DNA of 42,595 bases from an uncultured Clostridia bacterium (lineage in GTDB: Bacteria > Bacillota > Clostridia > TANB77 > CAG-508): positions 1 to 42,595 of the forward strand of contig CANQHU010000014.1 of NCBI GenBank assembly GCA_947623945.1, written 5' to 3'. Under the pieces are notes generated by a model. The model was not told the DNA's origin. It did not search any database and saw only the letters and a program-made list of their open reading frames with translations. A program made the translations under genes and the position numbers. Positions 8,156-17,377 of this stretch are shown here, in pieces; the first letter of the stretch is position 1, and the number at the start of each line of letters is the position of its first letter.

Positions 8156-8978
8156 CTGCTATCTCCATTATCTTTTTTAGTCTATAATTTACCCCTGATT
8201 TTCCAATTGGATTTTTTAGTAGTTTTCCTAACTCAATAAGTGGCATATCAGGGTTTTCTAATCTTAACATTGCTATTTCTTTTAAGTTTTCATCTAATTT
8301 TTGAAATTTTCCTGTTTCTTGTAATTTTTTTATTGCTGATATTTGTTCAACTGATGCATTAATAGTTTTACTTAAATTTGCAGTTTTGCAATTTACTAAT
8401 CTATTAACTTTTCCTCTCATTTCTTTTTGAATTCTAATATCTTCAAATTTCATAACTGCTTGATTTGCACCAATTAGAGCTAAAAATTTTGATATTTCTT
8501 CTCCTTCTTTTATATAGATTGATTTTTGAAAAGTTTTTACTTTTAGTCCTAATGTTTCTAATATCTGTTTTAATTTGTTTACATTGTTTTCATCTCTTAA
8601 ATCAATTTCTAAATGATATTCTTTTTCTGGGTTATTCATTGATCCTGATCCCATAAAAGCCCCTCTTATTATTGCTCTATATAATTCTTCATTTAATTTT
8701 TCTTTTATTTCAATAGATGGGATATCTTTTATTTTTGCTGTAATTATAAAAGATTTTCCAGACATATCAATTTTATGATTTATATTTAAATTATCTAATA
8801 GTTTAGAAAATCTATTAATATTATAATCACTTTCTGTTGAAAATTTTATTTCTTTTTCATTTATTATACTTGTATTTGCTGATATTAAATATCCAATTAA
8901 TTCTTGTTTTACTACTTCTTTTTTTGCTAAATTACTATTTTTATTAAGTTCTTTCTTTATACTAGAAGAAAATGACAT
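8142..8978 (-). CDS. whiA: WhiA family sporulation/division regulator
   Basis: 278 aa from the ATG at 8978, which directly follows the prmC stop and sits behind AGGTAGGTG. A GTG three codons upstream is the alternative start. The start MSFSSSIKKEL matches WhiA. An N-terminal LAGLIDADG-like fold (AFMGSGSMNNPEKEYHLEID) is followed by a C-terminal helix-turn-helix (LIELGKLL, KSGVNYRLKKI). WhiA is a DNA-binding protein linked to cell division and sporulation. Here it is co-transcribed with prmC and hemW. Confidence 0.88.
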   Translation of the reverse strand: MSFSSSIKKELNKNSNLAKKEVVKQELIGYLISANTSIINEKEIKFSTESDYNINRFSKLLDNLNINHKIDMSGKSFIITAKIKDIPSIEIKEKLNEELYRAIIRGAFMGSGSMNNPEKEYHLEIDLRDENNVNKLKQILETLGLKVKTFQKSIYIKEGEEISKFLALIGANQAVMKFEDIRIQKEMRGKVNRLVNCKTANLSKTINASVEQISAIKKLQETGKFQKLDENLKEIAMLRLENPDMPLIELGKLLKNPIGKSGVNYRLKKIMEIADGKI

Positions 8979-8979
8979 T

Positions 8980-9828
8980 TTAATCACCTACCTTTGTTAT
9001 AATTACTCTATCATTTCCATATAAATCTTTTTTACAATAAGTATTAATATAATTATTTTCTTGCTCAATTAAATCAATTACTTCTTTTTTTTGGTCATAT
9101 CCAATTTCTAAACATAGATATCCTTTATATTTTAAGAATTCATATGCTTGTTTAATAATTTTTCGATAAAAATCCAAGCCATCTATTCCACCATTCAACG
9201 CAATTTCTGGTTCATTTTGAACCTCCTTGTCTAATGTTTTTATTATATCTTTTTTAATATATGGAGGGTTTGACACAATAATATCAAATTTTTCTTTTGG
9301 AAGTTTTTCAAATAAATCTGATTTTAGAAATTCAATTTGATTTTCTACTTCATTTTTTTTAGCATTTTGCTTTGCTATTTCAATTGCTTTAGAACTTATA
9401 TCTATTGCAGTTATCTTACTATTTTCTATGTATTTTGCAAGTGATATTGCAATTGCTCCACTTCCTGTGCATAAATCTAAAATATTCTTTGCTTGTATTT
9501 TTTTTGCTATTTTTATTACTTCTTCTACTAAAATTTCTGTATCTGGTCTTGGTATTAAAACATTTTTGTCCACATAGAAGTCCATTTTCATAAATTCTTG
9601 GCTGTGTGTAATATGTTGAAGTGGAATACCTTTTATTAGTTGTTGTATGTTATATAAATATTTTTCTTTCTGTTCTTTGGTTAATTCTTTATTATCATTT
9701 ACTACAATATATTGCCTTGGTTTATCCAGTATAAATTGCATAAGGAGTCTTGATTTTAATTTTGGACTGTCTATTTTTTTTGTTTTTAGTTCAACTGCTG
9801 CTTTATCAATTAACTCTTTTATTGTCAT
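8980..9828 (-). CDS. prmC: Release-factor glutamine methyltransferase
   Basis: 282 aa, starting at MTIKELIDKA behind GGGAGGG. The longer open frame upstream runs through the REP palindrome and is not coding. It has the SAM-binding motif DLCTGSGAIAISLA and the catalytic motif NPPYIKK. PrmC N5-methylates the Gln of the GGQ motif in RF1/RF2. Between ftsH and whiA. Confidence 0.88.
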   Translation of the reverse strand: MTIKELIDKAAVELKTKKIDSPKLKSRLLMQFILDKPRQYIVVNDNKELTKEQKEKYLYNIQQLIKGIPLQHITHSQEFMKMDFYVDKNVLIPRPDTEILVEEVIKIAKKIQAKNILDLCTGSGAIAISLAKYIENSKITAIDISSKAIEIAKQNAKKNEVENQIEFLKSDLFEKLPKEKFDIIVSNPPYIKKDIIKTLDKEVQNEPEIALNGGIDGLDFYRKIIKQAYEFLKYKGYLCLEIGYDQKKEVIDLIEQENNYINTYCKKDLYGNDRVIITKVGD

Positions 9829-9867
9829 TTTAAGTACCCTCCCACTTCTATGTAAAATGTTGCCAAT

Positions 9868-9897
9868 GGGGACGGTTTGTAAAAAAGCTCCGTCCCC
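9868..9897. repeat. REP-like palindrome GGGGACGG...CCGTCCCC
   Basis: 8-bp perfect arms with a 14-base loop in the ftsH-prmC gap. The same GGGGACGG core occurs at 33187-33309. Its GC-rich sequence is alien to this AT-rich genome and typical of dispersed extragenic palindromes. Confidence 0.65.
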
Positions 9898-9910
9898 AAA
9901 TCGACAATTT

Positions 9911-11713
9911 TTATTCAAAAAACTTTTTAAAGTCTTCCTCATTAATTTTCTCTTTTTGTAATAAAGTTTCTGCTATTTTATCTAGCTTATCTCTATGCTC
10001 TTTCAATAATTCTTGAGCCTCTTCATAAGCATTATCTATTAATTCTTTTACTTCTTGTCCAATTTTATCTCCTATGTTTTCTCCAAATAGTTGCATTTCA
10101 TATGGTTCTTTTCCTTGGAAATCAATTGGTCCTAATTTATCACTCATTCCATATTTTGTTACCATATCTCTTGCAACTTGTGTTGCAACTTCAATATCGT
10201 TACTTGCACCTGTAGAAATATCATCTAATACTAATTTTTCTGCTGCTCTTCCACCTAATAGTGCAACTAGTTTTTCCTTCATTTCTGTTTTAGATATATA
10301 ATATTTATCTTCATCAGATTTATACATTGTATATCCACCTGCAACACCTCTTGGAATAATAGATACTTCCTTTACATCTGTTTGTGTTGGCAGATACTTA
10401 CTTACAACAGCATGTCCTGCTTCATGATATGCAGTTAACTTTTTGTCTTTTTCTGATATGACTCTTGCACGTTTTTCTAGACCAACTGTGACTTTTTTAA
10501 CTGCTTCTTCTATATCGTCTCTTTCTATGTCTTCATGTTTTCTTTTTGTTGCAATAATTGCTGCTTCATTTAAAATATTTGCAAGTTCTGCTCCTGTAAA
10601 TCCTGCTGTATCTTCTGCAATGCTTTCTAGGTTTACATCTTCTGCTATTCTTTTATCTTTACTATGGATTTTTAAAATGTCTAATCTTCCGTTTAAGTCT
10701 GGTGTAGGAATAGTAATTTGCCTATCAAATCTTCCTGGTCTTAATAATGCTTTATCAAGCATTTCTGGTCTATTGGTTGCTGCTAAAACAATTATTGTTT
10801 CTTCTGAACTAAATCCATCCATTTCTACTAATAATTGATTTAGTGTTTGATTATTTTCTGTTTCTGCTCCACTATTTGATGTTCTTCTTGATCCAATTGC
10901 ATCTATTTCATCAATAAATACAATACAAGGTGCTAATTTTCTTGCTTTTTCAAATAGTTTTCTAACACGAGAGGCTCCTAAACCTGCAAACATTTCTATA
11001 AATTCTGATCCACTCATAGAAATAAATGGTACATCTGCTTCTCCTGCAATTGCTTTTGCAATCAATGTTTTACCTGTTCCAGGTTTTCCATATAATAAAA
11101 CTCCTTTTGGAATTTTGGCTCCCATTTTAACAAATTTTTCTGGTTTTTTTAGAAATTCTACAATTTCTACTAGTTCTTCTTTTTCTTCATCTAACCCTGC
11201 TACATCATCAAATTTTACCTTTGTTTTTCTTTCTGTATCATCATATACTTTTCCCTTTTCTCCCAATCCTTGCATTTTGAAAATCATGATAAATAATGCA
11301 AGCATTATTGCAGTTGGTAAAAATGATATTATAAATGATGGTATTTGTGATAATAAACTTTTTGGTTTTTGAATTAATTCGATTTCATTTCCTTCTGCTA
11401 CTTTTTGTTGCACTAATTCCATAAAACTTTCTGTGTTTGGAATAATTGCACTTTTTTCTTCTTCTACATCTTTTTGTTTTACTTTTAATGTGGTACTTCC
11501 AACTGTCATTTCAATTTTTTCAATGTTTCCATATGATAATTCTTTAATTAAATCAGTATATGATAATGTGTTTTCTTCTTCTTTTTCTTTATTATTCATA
11601 TAAAATATTAGTAAACCTGCAATAAGTACAATTAAAACTACTGATAAAATTAGTATTAACCACAATTTTTCTTCTTCTTTTTTGTCTTTTGATTTATCTT
11701 TATTTGAATTCAT
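9911..11713 (-). CDS. ftsH: ATP-dependent zinc metalloprotease FtsH
   Basis: 600 aa. There are two N-terminal membrane spans (about 19-38 and 128-148) around an extracytoplasmic segment. The AAA domain has Walker A GKPGTGKT, Walker B CIVFIDEIDAIGSRR and the SRH region ATNRPEMLDKALLRPGRFD. The zinc site is HEAGH, with the downstream Asp-containing region present. Membrane-bound hexamer degrading misfolded membrane and regulatory proteins. A good SD, AGGAGG, precedes it. Third gene of the alr-hemW operon. Confidence 0.95.
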   Translation of the reverse strand: MNSNKDKSKDKKEEEKLWLILILSVVLIVLIAGLLIFYMNNKEKEEENTLSYTDLIKELSYGNIEKIEMTVGSTTLKVKQKDVEEEKSAIIPNTESFMELVQQKVAEGNEIELIQKPKSLLSQIPSFIISFLPTAIMLALFIMIFKMQGLGEKGKVYDDTERKTKVKFDDVAGLDEEKEELVEIVEFLKKPEKFVKMGAKIPKGVLLYGKPGTGKTLIAKAIAGEADVPFISMSGSEFIEMFAGLGASRVRKLFEKARKLAPCIVFIDEIDAIGSRRTSNSGAETENNQTLNQLLVEMDGFSSEETIIVLAATNRPEMLDKALLRPGRFDRQITIPTPDLNGRLDILKIHSKDKRIAEDVNLESIAEDTAGFTGAELANILNEAAIIATKRKHEDIERDDIEEAVKKVTVGLEKRARVISEKDKKLTAYHEAGHAVVSKYLPTQTDVKEVSIIPRGVAGGYTMYKSDEDKYYISKTEMKEKLVALLGGRAAEKLVLDDISTGASNDIEVATQVARDMVTKYGMSDKLGPIDFQGKEPYEMQLFGENIGDKIGQEVKELIDNAYEEAQELLKEHRDKLDKIAETLLQKEKINEEDFKKFFE

Positions 11714-11742
11714 ATTTTCCTCCTTGTAAATTATTGCATATT

Positions 11743-12790
11743 TTATGCTTTTGAACCTTCTGGTTCTCCTCCTACGTTATTGTCTTTTTCCTTTTTTTCT
11801 TCTTCTCTATCCTTTTTTTGTCTTTCTTTCTTTTCTCTTTCTTCTTTTTCTTCTTGTTCTTTTTGCTCTAATTCTTTTCTTACAATTTCTTGTGCTTCTG
11901 CAATTTTCATTAATTCAGCTTGTCTTTTTAAAAATTCTGTTTTTAGTATAAAAATTGCTGCTACTAGGTAAATTGCTGCTACAGATACATACATGATTTG
12001 GAAATATTCCATATTGAAATTAATAAATATATTAACTGCAATATATAGAATATTTAGTATAGTTGATAATGTAAGCGCATATATCGCCATATTAAATATT
12101 GCTACAAATCTCATTCTTATTCTTGCTATCCAAGCTGCTAAATATCCAAATATGCTTAAGAATAAAGCATTTGATAATGTAGTTACTAAGTACATCATAA
12201 AACTATAAATGAATATTGTAATAAATATGCTTATATATAAACTAATTACTTGTGTACTGTTTGCGTAGTCGATAACTGTTTGTTTTGTAAATTCTGTTAT
12301 TCCCATTTGTCCTAAAATTTCACTATAGTTATAACTGATTGTTCCTGTTATTGCACCATTTTTTAACATTACTTTATCTTTTAAAACAATCATTCCACTA
12401 CCTGCTTGTTCTACTTCTTTTATATAGTTGTTTATAGTTTCTTCGTCTCCGAACTTTGGTATCAATTATAGTTTTTCCAACATAAGAATCATCTTCTGAA
12501 ATTATAATTTTTTCGTCTGAAGAAACGTCTAAAATACCATTATTATAAGAAAATTCAGGGAATTCATTTTTTAAATAATTAACTCCTTCTTGAAGCATTT
12601 GATATGTTTGATACATAATTCCTAAGCAAAGTACTATTGCTAAAATAGCAACTAATTTACTAATATAAATAAATGCTCTTCCTAGTCCTTCTGCTGCCAT
12701 GTCTGGATATTTTTCAATTTTTACAATTGAATTCCATACTTTTTTGAAAAATCCTTGTTTTAATTCTTTTTCTTGTTTTTGTTCTTCCAT
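11743..12790 (-). CDS. DUF1189-like membrane protein (one CGG +1 shift)
   Basis: Reads as 348 aa if the C at the in-frame codon GTT-CGG-A (12449-12451) is skipped; otherwise it stops after about 130 residues in an implausible Arg-rich tail. An N-terminal amphipathic segment and a first membrane span near residues 45-65 are followed by an extracytoplasmic domain (about 70-180). A block of four to five hydrophobic helices comes next, and the C-terminus is highly charged (Lys/Glu repeats, coiled-coil-like). The shape fits DUF1189 proteins, of unknown function. Between alr and ftsH. Confidence 0.7.
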
Positions 12791-12792
12791 TT

Positions 12793-13819
12793 TTATCTAT
12801 ACTCCCTCCTTATAGGCAAGTCTATTGCATTATTACTTGAAATTGGAAATATTACTTTTTCGCCTATTTTAATATCTTTTGAGCCAATTTCACATATAAT
12901 ATTATTTTCTATGTTGCCTAAAATCTTATATTTATTATTTTGAATTATTATTTTATCTAGTTTGGTTTTTTCTTCATAAATATATGGTATAATAGCAATT
13001 TTTATATCTTTTTTTATTTTATCTTTTCCTAAATAAAATCCTTTTGATAACTCTTTTATTTCTGATATACCGAGTTTCTAAATATTTTACTTTTCTAAAT
13101 GGTATTGAAGTTTTATTTTCTACTTCTCCTAAAAATGCTTTTCCTATTCTTATTGCATTTAAGTTCATGGTTGTATATCTTAAAAATGCTGAATCGTCAC
13201 ATATATGGAGCATTCCTGTTTGAATATTATTCATTTGTAAAACTTCTACTACATCTAAAAACCTTTGAAATTGTAGTTTTGTATATTTATCATCATTTGC
13301 ACTATTTACAAATTCAGAAAAAGTTCCTTCTATTTTTATATTGTTTGCACTTTTTAATGAAATTATCATTTCTTCTCTGTTTTGATATGGCCAACCTCGT
13401 ATTCCTATTCCTGTGTCGATATTTAGTTGTGCTCTTATTTTCTTTTTTTGCTCTTTTCCAACTTCGTTTGCTATTTCTACATCTTTTTTAGAACCTAGTG
13501 AAAGTATTATGTTGTTTTCTACTAAAGTTTGAATGTCTTCTTTTATTGCAGTTGGTAAAAGCATTAATATTTCTTCTTTTATTCCTGCTTTTCTTAAATT
13601 TATTCCTTCTTCTATTGTTTCCACAGCAAAGAAAGAAATTCCATTTTCAATTAAAAATTTTGTGTATTCTATTAATCCTAGTCCATATGCATTTTCTTTT
13701 ATTTTTGCTATTATTTTTACTTGGTTTCCATTGTCATCTTTTCCGATTTTTTCTACAAGTTCTTTTATTTGCTTGATGTTATATCTTAAGTCTTCTTTTT
13801 TGATTACTAAAGTTTTCAA
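12793..13819 (-). CDS. alr: Alanine racemase-like PLP enzyme (one CGG +1 shift)
   Basis: 341 aa when the C of ACT-CGG-T (13070-13072) is skipped. The unshifted frame ends after 266 residues. The PLP-lysine motif IIAKIKENAYGLG is near residue 38, and the barrel continues with NIDTGIGIRGW, HICDDSAFLR and AIRIGKAFLG. Skipping the C restores a C-terminal beta domain ending in a stop just before the next gene's SD. That domain is short and lacks the usual RICMDQ-type block, so this may be a divergent or specialised racemase. The start is TTG at 13819 with a weak SD. Confidence 0.72.
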
Positions 13820-13886
13820 AACTTTTCTCTTCTTTCTTTTTTGTTAATATAATTTCTCTTGTTTTAATTATTTACATTATATTGCT

Positions 13887-13915
13887 ATTTTACACTATTT
13901 TTTTTATTTTTACAA
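13887..13915 (-). promoter_or_regulatory. Promoter of the alr-ftsH-hemW operon
   Basis: TTGTAA (13915-13910), 17 bases, TAAAAT (13892-13887), about 70 bases before the TTG start of alr. Confidence 0.55.
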
Positions 13916-13935
13916 GTATATTGGAATACATAAAC

Positions 13936-13962
13936 AAAAAAAGCACTCTTTTATTGAAGTGC
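13936..13962 (-). terminator. Terminator of spoVG
   Basis: Stem GCACT/AGTGC with a 10-base loop followed by TTTTTTT on the minus strand, 18 bases after the spoVG stop. Confidence 0.8.
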
Positions 13963-13979
13963 CCTTTTTACTTTATTAA

Positions 13980-14252
13980 TTATTCTGCTGATTCCTCTGT
14001 TTCAGGAGCTTCATAAGCCTCTAAGATAGCTTTTTGAATCTTCTCTCTTGTCTCAGCATTGATTGGATGAGCTATATCTTTGAATTCTCCGTTTGGAGTT
14101 TTTCTGCTTGGCATAGCTATAAATAATCCATTTTGGCTTTCGATAACTTTAATATCGTGTACTGCGAATTCGTTATCGAATGTTACAGAAGCAACAGCTT
14201 TCATTCTGTTCTCTGAATTAACTTTTCTTAGACGTACATCTGTGATTTGCAT
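13980..14252 (-). CDS. spoVG: SpoVG, RNA/DNA-binding regulator
   Basis: 90 aa, matching the family from [11 protein letters not shown] through [19 protein letters not shown] and FKDIAHPIN. SpoVG affects septum formation in sporulation and binds nucleic acid. It has a strong ribosome-binding region (AGGAAGGTAGGTG), a sigma-H-like promoter and its own terminator, so it is a monocistronic unit. Confidence 0.95.
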   Translation of the reverse strand: MQITDVRLRKVNSENRMKAVASVTFDNEFAVHDIKVIESQNGLFIAMPSRKTPNGEFKDIAHPINAETREKIQKAILEAYEAPETEESAE

Positions 14253-14291
14253 TTTAAGTGCACCTACCTTCCTTAAGTTTTAAAAATATTC

Positions 14292-14319
14292 TGTACATAT
14301 TATTTGTATTTTATGTACA
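14292..14319. promoter_or_regulatory. Dyad TGTACAT...ATGTACA in the spoVG leader
   Basis: Perfect 7-bp inverted repeat with 14 bases between, lying between the spoVG promoter and its SD. It could be an operator or an mRNA hairpin. Confidence 0.4.
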
Positions 14320-14327
14320 TTTATATT

Positions 14328-14352
14328 ATTCTTCATAAAAAAACTTTTTCCT
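14328..14352 (-). promoter_or_regulatory. Sigma-H type promoter of spoVG
   Basis: AAGGAAAAA with AGGA at 14352-14349 and AGAATAA with GAAT at 14331-14328, exactly 17 bases apart. This fits the sigma-H pattern RNAGGAWWW-N11/12-RNNGAAT. spoVG is a classical sigma-H gene in Bacillus subtilis, which supports the call. Confidence 0.7.
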
Positions 14353-14445
14353 TCTTTTTTTTACAAAAAAATTAAATTTTATCATTTGTAACTTTTTTTT
14401 GGCTTTTAAATAATATATATAAGTCCAAAAATTTTTGCTAAACTA

Positions 14446-14474
14446 TTGAATTTTTCGAGTTATCATTATATAAT
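14446..14474 (+). promoter_or_regulatory. Sigma-A promoter of murC
   Basis: TTGAAT (14446-14451), 17 bases, TATAAT (14469-14474); the gene starts at 14525 behind AAAGGAAG. Confidence 0.8.
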
Positions 14475-14524
14475 TTACCTGTTAAAAATAAATAAAATTT
14501 TCTAACATAAAGGAAGTGCTTTTA

Positions 14525-15911
14525 ATGCCAAATATTGCTAATATAAATAAATATAAAAAAATTCATATGATTGGAATTGGTCGGAGTTAGTATGAGCGGT
14601 ATTGCTGCTATTCTTAAAAACTGGGGCTTTAATATTACTGGGTCTGATACTTCTGAATCAGAAAATATTGAAATTTTAAGGCAAAAAGATATAAAAGTAA
14701 CTATAGGGCACAATTTAGAGGATGTTGCAAATTCTGATGTTGTTGTTTATTCTGCTGCTGTTAAGCAAGATGACCCAGAAATGTTAGAAGCAAAAAAATT
14801 AAATATAAAAACTGTTGAAAGAGCTGATTTTTTAGGTGAATTAACACGTTGTTATAAAGATACTATTTGTATTTCTGGAACACATGGAAAAACAACTACA
14901 ACATCTATGATATCTCTTTGTTTTATTGATAGTTTACGAGATCCAAGTATTCAAGTTGGAGCTTTCTTAAAGCCAATTAATGGAAACTATTTAGTTGGCA
15001 ATAGTGAAGATTTTATTATTGAGGCTTGTGAATATGTAGAAAGTTTCTTAAAGTTTAGTCCTAAAGCAGAAGTCATTTTAAATATTGATAATGATCACTT
15101 AGATTATTTTAAAACTTTTGAAAATATAAAAAATGCTTTTATTAAATACGTAAAACTCTTACCTGAAGATGGTACTTTAATTGTAAATGGAGATGATACT
15201 AACTGCTTAGATTTATTGCAATATACCTCTTGTAAATGCAAAATTACTTATGGTATTAATAATACTTCTACTGATTTTTATGCAAAAAATATTATTTTTG
15301 ATGATGATGGATTTGCTCATTTTGATGTTTATAATAAAAATGAATTTTGGAATGATATAAAACTATCTGTACCTGGAATGCATAATGTTTTAAATGCACT
15401 TGCTTGTATTGCTTTATGCACAAATTATAATATTGATAAAGATATTATTAAAAAAAGTTTGGCAAAATTTACTGGTGCACATAGAAGGTTTGAATATAAA
15501 GGCAAAATTAAAGGTATAGCCAGTGTTTATGATGATTATGGACATCATCCAACAGAAGTTTTAGCAGTTGAAAAAGCTCTTGAAAATAAAAAATATAATG
15601 AGTCTTGGGTTATTTTTCAACCTCATACTTATAGCAGAACTAAAAATTTATTAGAAGATTTTGCAAAAGCCTTAATGCACTTTGATCATGTTCTTCTTTT
15701 AGATATTTATGCAGCAAGAGAAAAAAATACTTATTCTATTACTTCTAAAGATTTAGCAGATAAAATTATTTCTTTGGGAAAAGAAGCAAAATATATTCCG
15801 GATTTTGAAGAGTGTGCATCTTTTGTTAAAAACAATGTAAAGGAAAATGATATTGTTGTAACATTAGGTGCTGGTACTGTAACAAATCTTGGACCAATGT
15901 TAATATCATAA
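14525..15911 (+). CDS. murC: UDP-N-acetylmuramate-L-alanine ligase (one CGG +1 shift)
   Basis: 461 aa from the ATG at 14525 if the C in GGT-CGG-A (14582) is skipped; without the skip it stops five codons later (CGG AGT TAG). The skip restores the family hallmark MIGIGGVSMSGIA, in which this glycine is essentially invariant. Also present are the ATP loop GTHGKTTTTSM near residue 118, the central NIDNDHLDYF block and YGHHPTEV. MurC adds L-Ala to UDP-MurNAc in peptidoglycan synthesis and is normally essential, so decoding through this CGG must be efficient. One of only two plus-strand genes. Confidence 0.93.
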
Positions 15912-15919
15912 TATTTAAA

Positions 15920-16061
15920 AGGCTTTTAATTATATTTTTTAATAACTGCGTAAGCGACCAAACGAAGCAAAGCGAAGTGCGATTGGAGCAACTTACATAC
16001 TAATATTTCAATATGGAAGTTGCGACACACAAAGTTATTAAAAAATATAATTACAAAGCCT
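15920..16061. repeat. Terminator-like palindromic element, copy 2
   Basis: An outer stem AGGCTTTTAATTATATTTT (from 15920) pairs with 16033-16061 with one small bulge. The loop holds the same core as copy 1 (GCGTAAGCGACCAAACG..., then AAGTTGCGACACACAAA). It lies tail-to-tail between murC and spoIVB, where it could serve as a bidirectional terminator. Outer-stem changes relative to copy 1 are compensatory. Confidence 0.7.
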
Positions 16062-16091
16062 TATTATAATTTATTATTTATTAATTTTTTT

Positions 16092-17302
16092 TTAAGTTTC
16101 TTTTGATTGTTTTAGCATAATATCCCCAAATACAGCATAACCTTCTTCTGGATTATTTACTAATACATGTGTTACAGCTCCAATAAATTTTCCATTTTGG
16201 ATAATTGGTGCTCCTGACATTCCCTGTATAATTCCTCCTGTTTTTTCTAATAATTTTGGATCTGTTATTTTAATTAACATACTTTTATTGTTGTAATTAT
16301 TTTCTTTATATATTTTTTCTATTTCTATTTCATATTCTTGGACTTTTTTATTATCTAATTCGCATAAAATGGTTGCTTTTCCTAATTTTATTTCATCTCT
16401 TAAGGCTACATCCATTTCTTTAGAAGTGTCTATATTTAGACTAGATAAATTTTCTACTGTTCCATAAATTCCAAATTGTGTATTTTTATATATTTTTCCT
16501 ATATTTTTTTGATTTTCTACTGTCCCTTGTACTTTTCCGCGGATTTCCTGATTCTCCTTTTGTGATATTTAAAATTCTTGTTGTTACAAATTCTCCTGAT
16601 GCAATGTGAATTAATTGTTCTGTATCTATGTCGGTTATTCCATGTCCTAATGCTCCAAATGTTTTTGTTTCTGGCTCATAAAATGTTACTGTGCCTACTC
16701 CGGGCGGCACTATCTCTTACCCATAGACCTAATTTATATTCGTTGTTACTTGTTTTTACTGGTTCAATACTACACTCTTTTGTTTCTTCTTCTTGAACAT
16801 ATTGTATTTTTACAGTATTTCCTTGTGCTTGGTTCACAGTTTGTATTAGTTCTTCTGTTGAGTCAATAGACACTTCATTTATTTTTGTAATTGTATCTCC
16901 TTCTTTTATTCCTGTATTTTCGTATGGCTTATGCATTTTGTTGTCAATTCCTTGTATTTCTGACATTCCAACTACTAATACTCCATTTGTATATAATTTT
17001 ACACCTGCTATACTTCCTACTGGAATTACTTTTGTTTTTGGCAGAATATCTACATTTACATTTTTTAAGTTTATATTATCAAATAAACTAAGTTTCATGG
17101 TAGTTTTATTTTTAGTGTTTGAAACTGTCTCGATTGTTTCACCTGATTCTGATTTTATATTTAGGCCTAATAACGTTCGAATTGTAATGTTTTCTCCTTC
17201 AAAAATTACTAGCTTTTCTGGTACATTTTCAATTGCTAATATATAAGAATATATTAAAATTAAAAAAAATACTAGTAATAGCTTTTTTACCGTTTTTTTC
17301 AT
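16092..17302 (-). CDS. spoIVB: SpoIVB serine peptidase (two CGG +1 shifts)
   Basis: A single reading of about 402 aa results when two in-frame CGG codons are skipped by +1: GCC-CGG-A at 16700-16702 and CCG-CGG-A at 16537-16539. A signal anchor (residues 5-25) is followed by a PDZ domain (GIKEGDTITKINE), then the peptidase: DSAAGVGTVTFYEP appears only after the first skip and matches SpoIVB exactly, then GALGHGITD. After the second skip come TGGIIQGMSGAPII (the catalytic Ser is in GMSGAP) and VTHVLVNNPEEGYAVF. SpoIVB signals from forespore to mother cell by activating the SpoIVFB/pro-sigma-K system. Its promoter is sigma-G-like. Confidence 0.92.
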
Positions 17303-17328
17303 AAAAACTCCTTAAAATTTACTATTAA

Positions 17329-17358
17329 TAGTATTTCTTTTTTTTATTTTTTTATTCA
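17329..17358 (-). promoter_or_regulatory. Sigma-G/F type promoter of spoIVB
   Basis: TGAATA (17358-17353), 17 bases, AATACTA (17335-17329), close to the forespore consensus TGAATA-N17/18-CATACTA. Forespore control is how spoIVB is expressed in B. subtilis. Confidence 0.65.
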
Positions 17359-17377
17359 AAATTGAAATAAAAGTGTT

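Noticed and set aside
8980-9942. Longer prmC start at 9942
   Set aside because: The extension runs through the REP palindrome and the end of ftsH; GGGAGGG before ATG 9828 and family length support the shorter start.
14582-14584. CGG simply reassigned to another amino acid
   Set aside because: Any triplet reading leaves a stop or a foreign frame a few codons later at nearly every site. Only a +1 change works.
16092-17302. spoIVB, tgt, recO, alr and others as pseudogenes
   Set aside because: Apart from the CGG sites they are intact, keep their catalytic motifs and lie in coherent operons with good SDs and promoters. Coordinated decay of essential genes is implausible.
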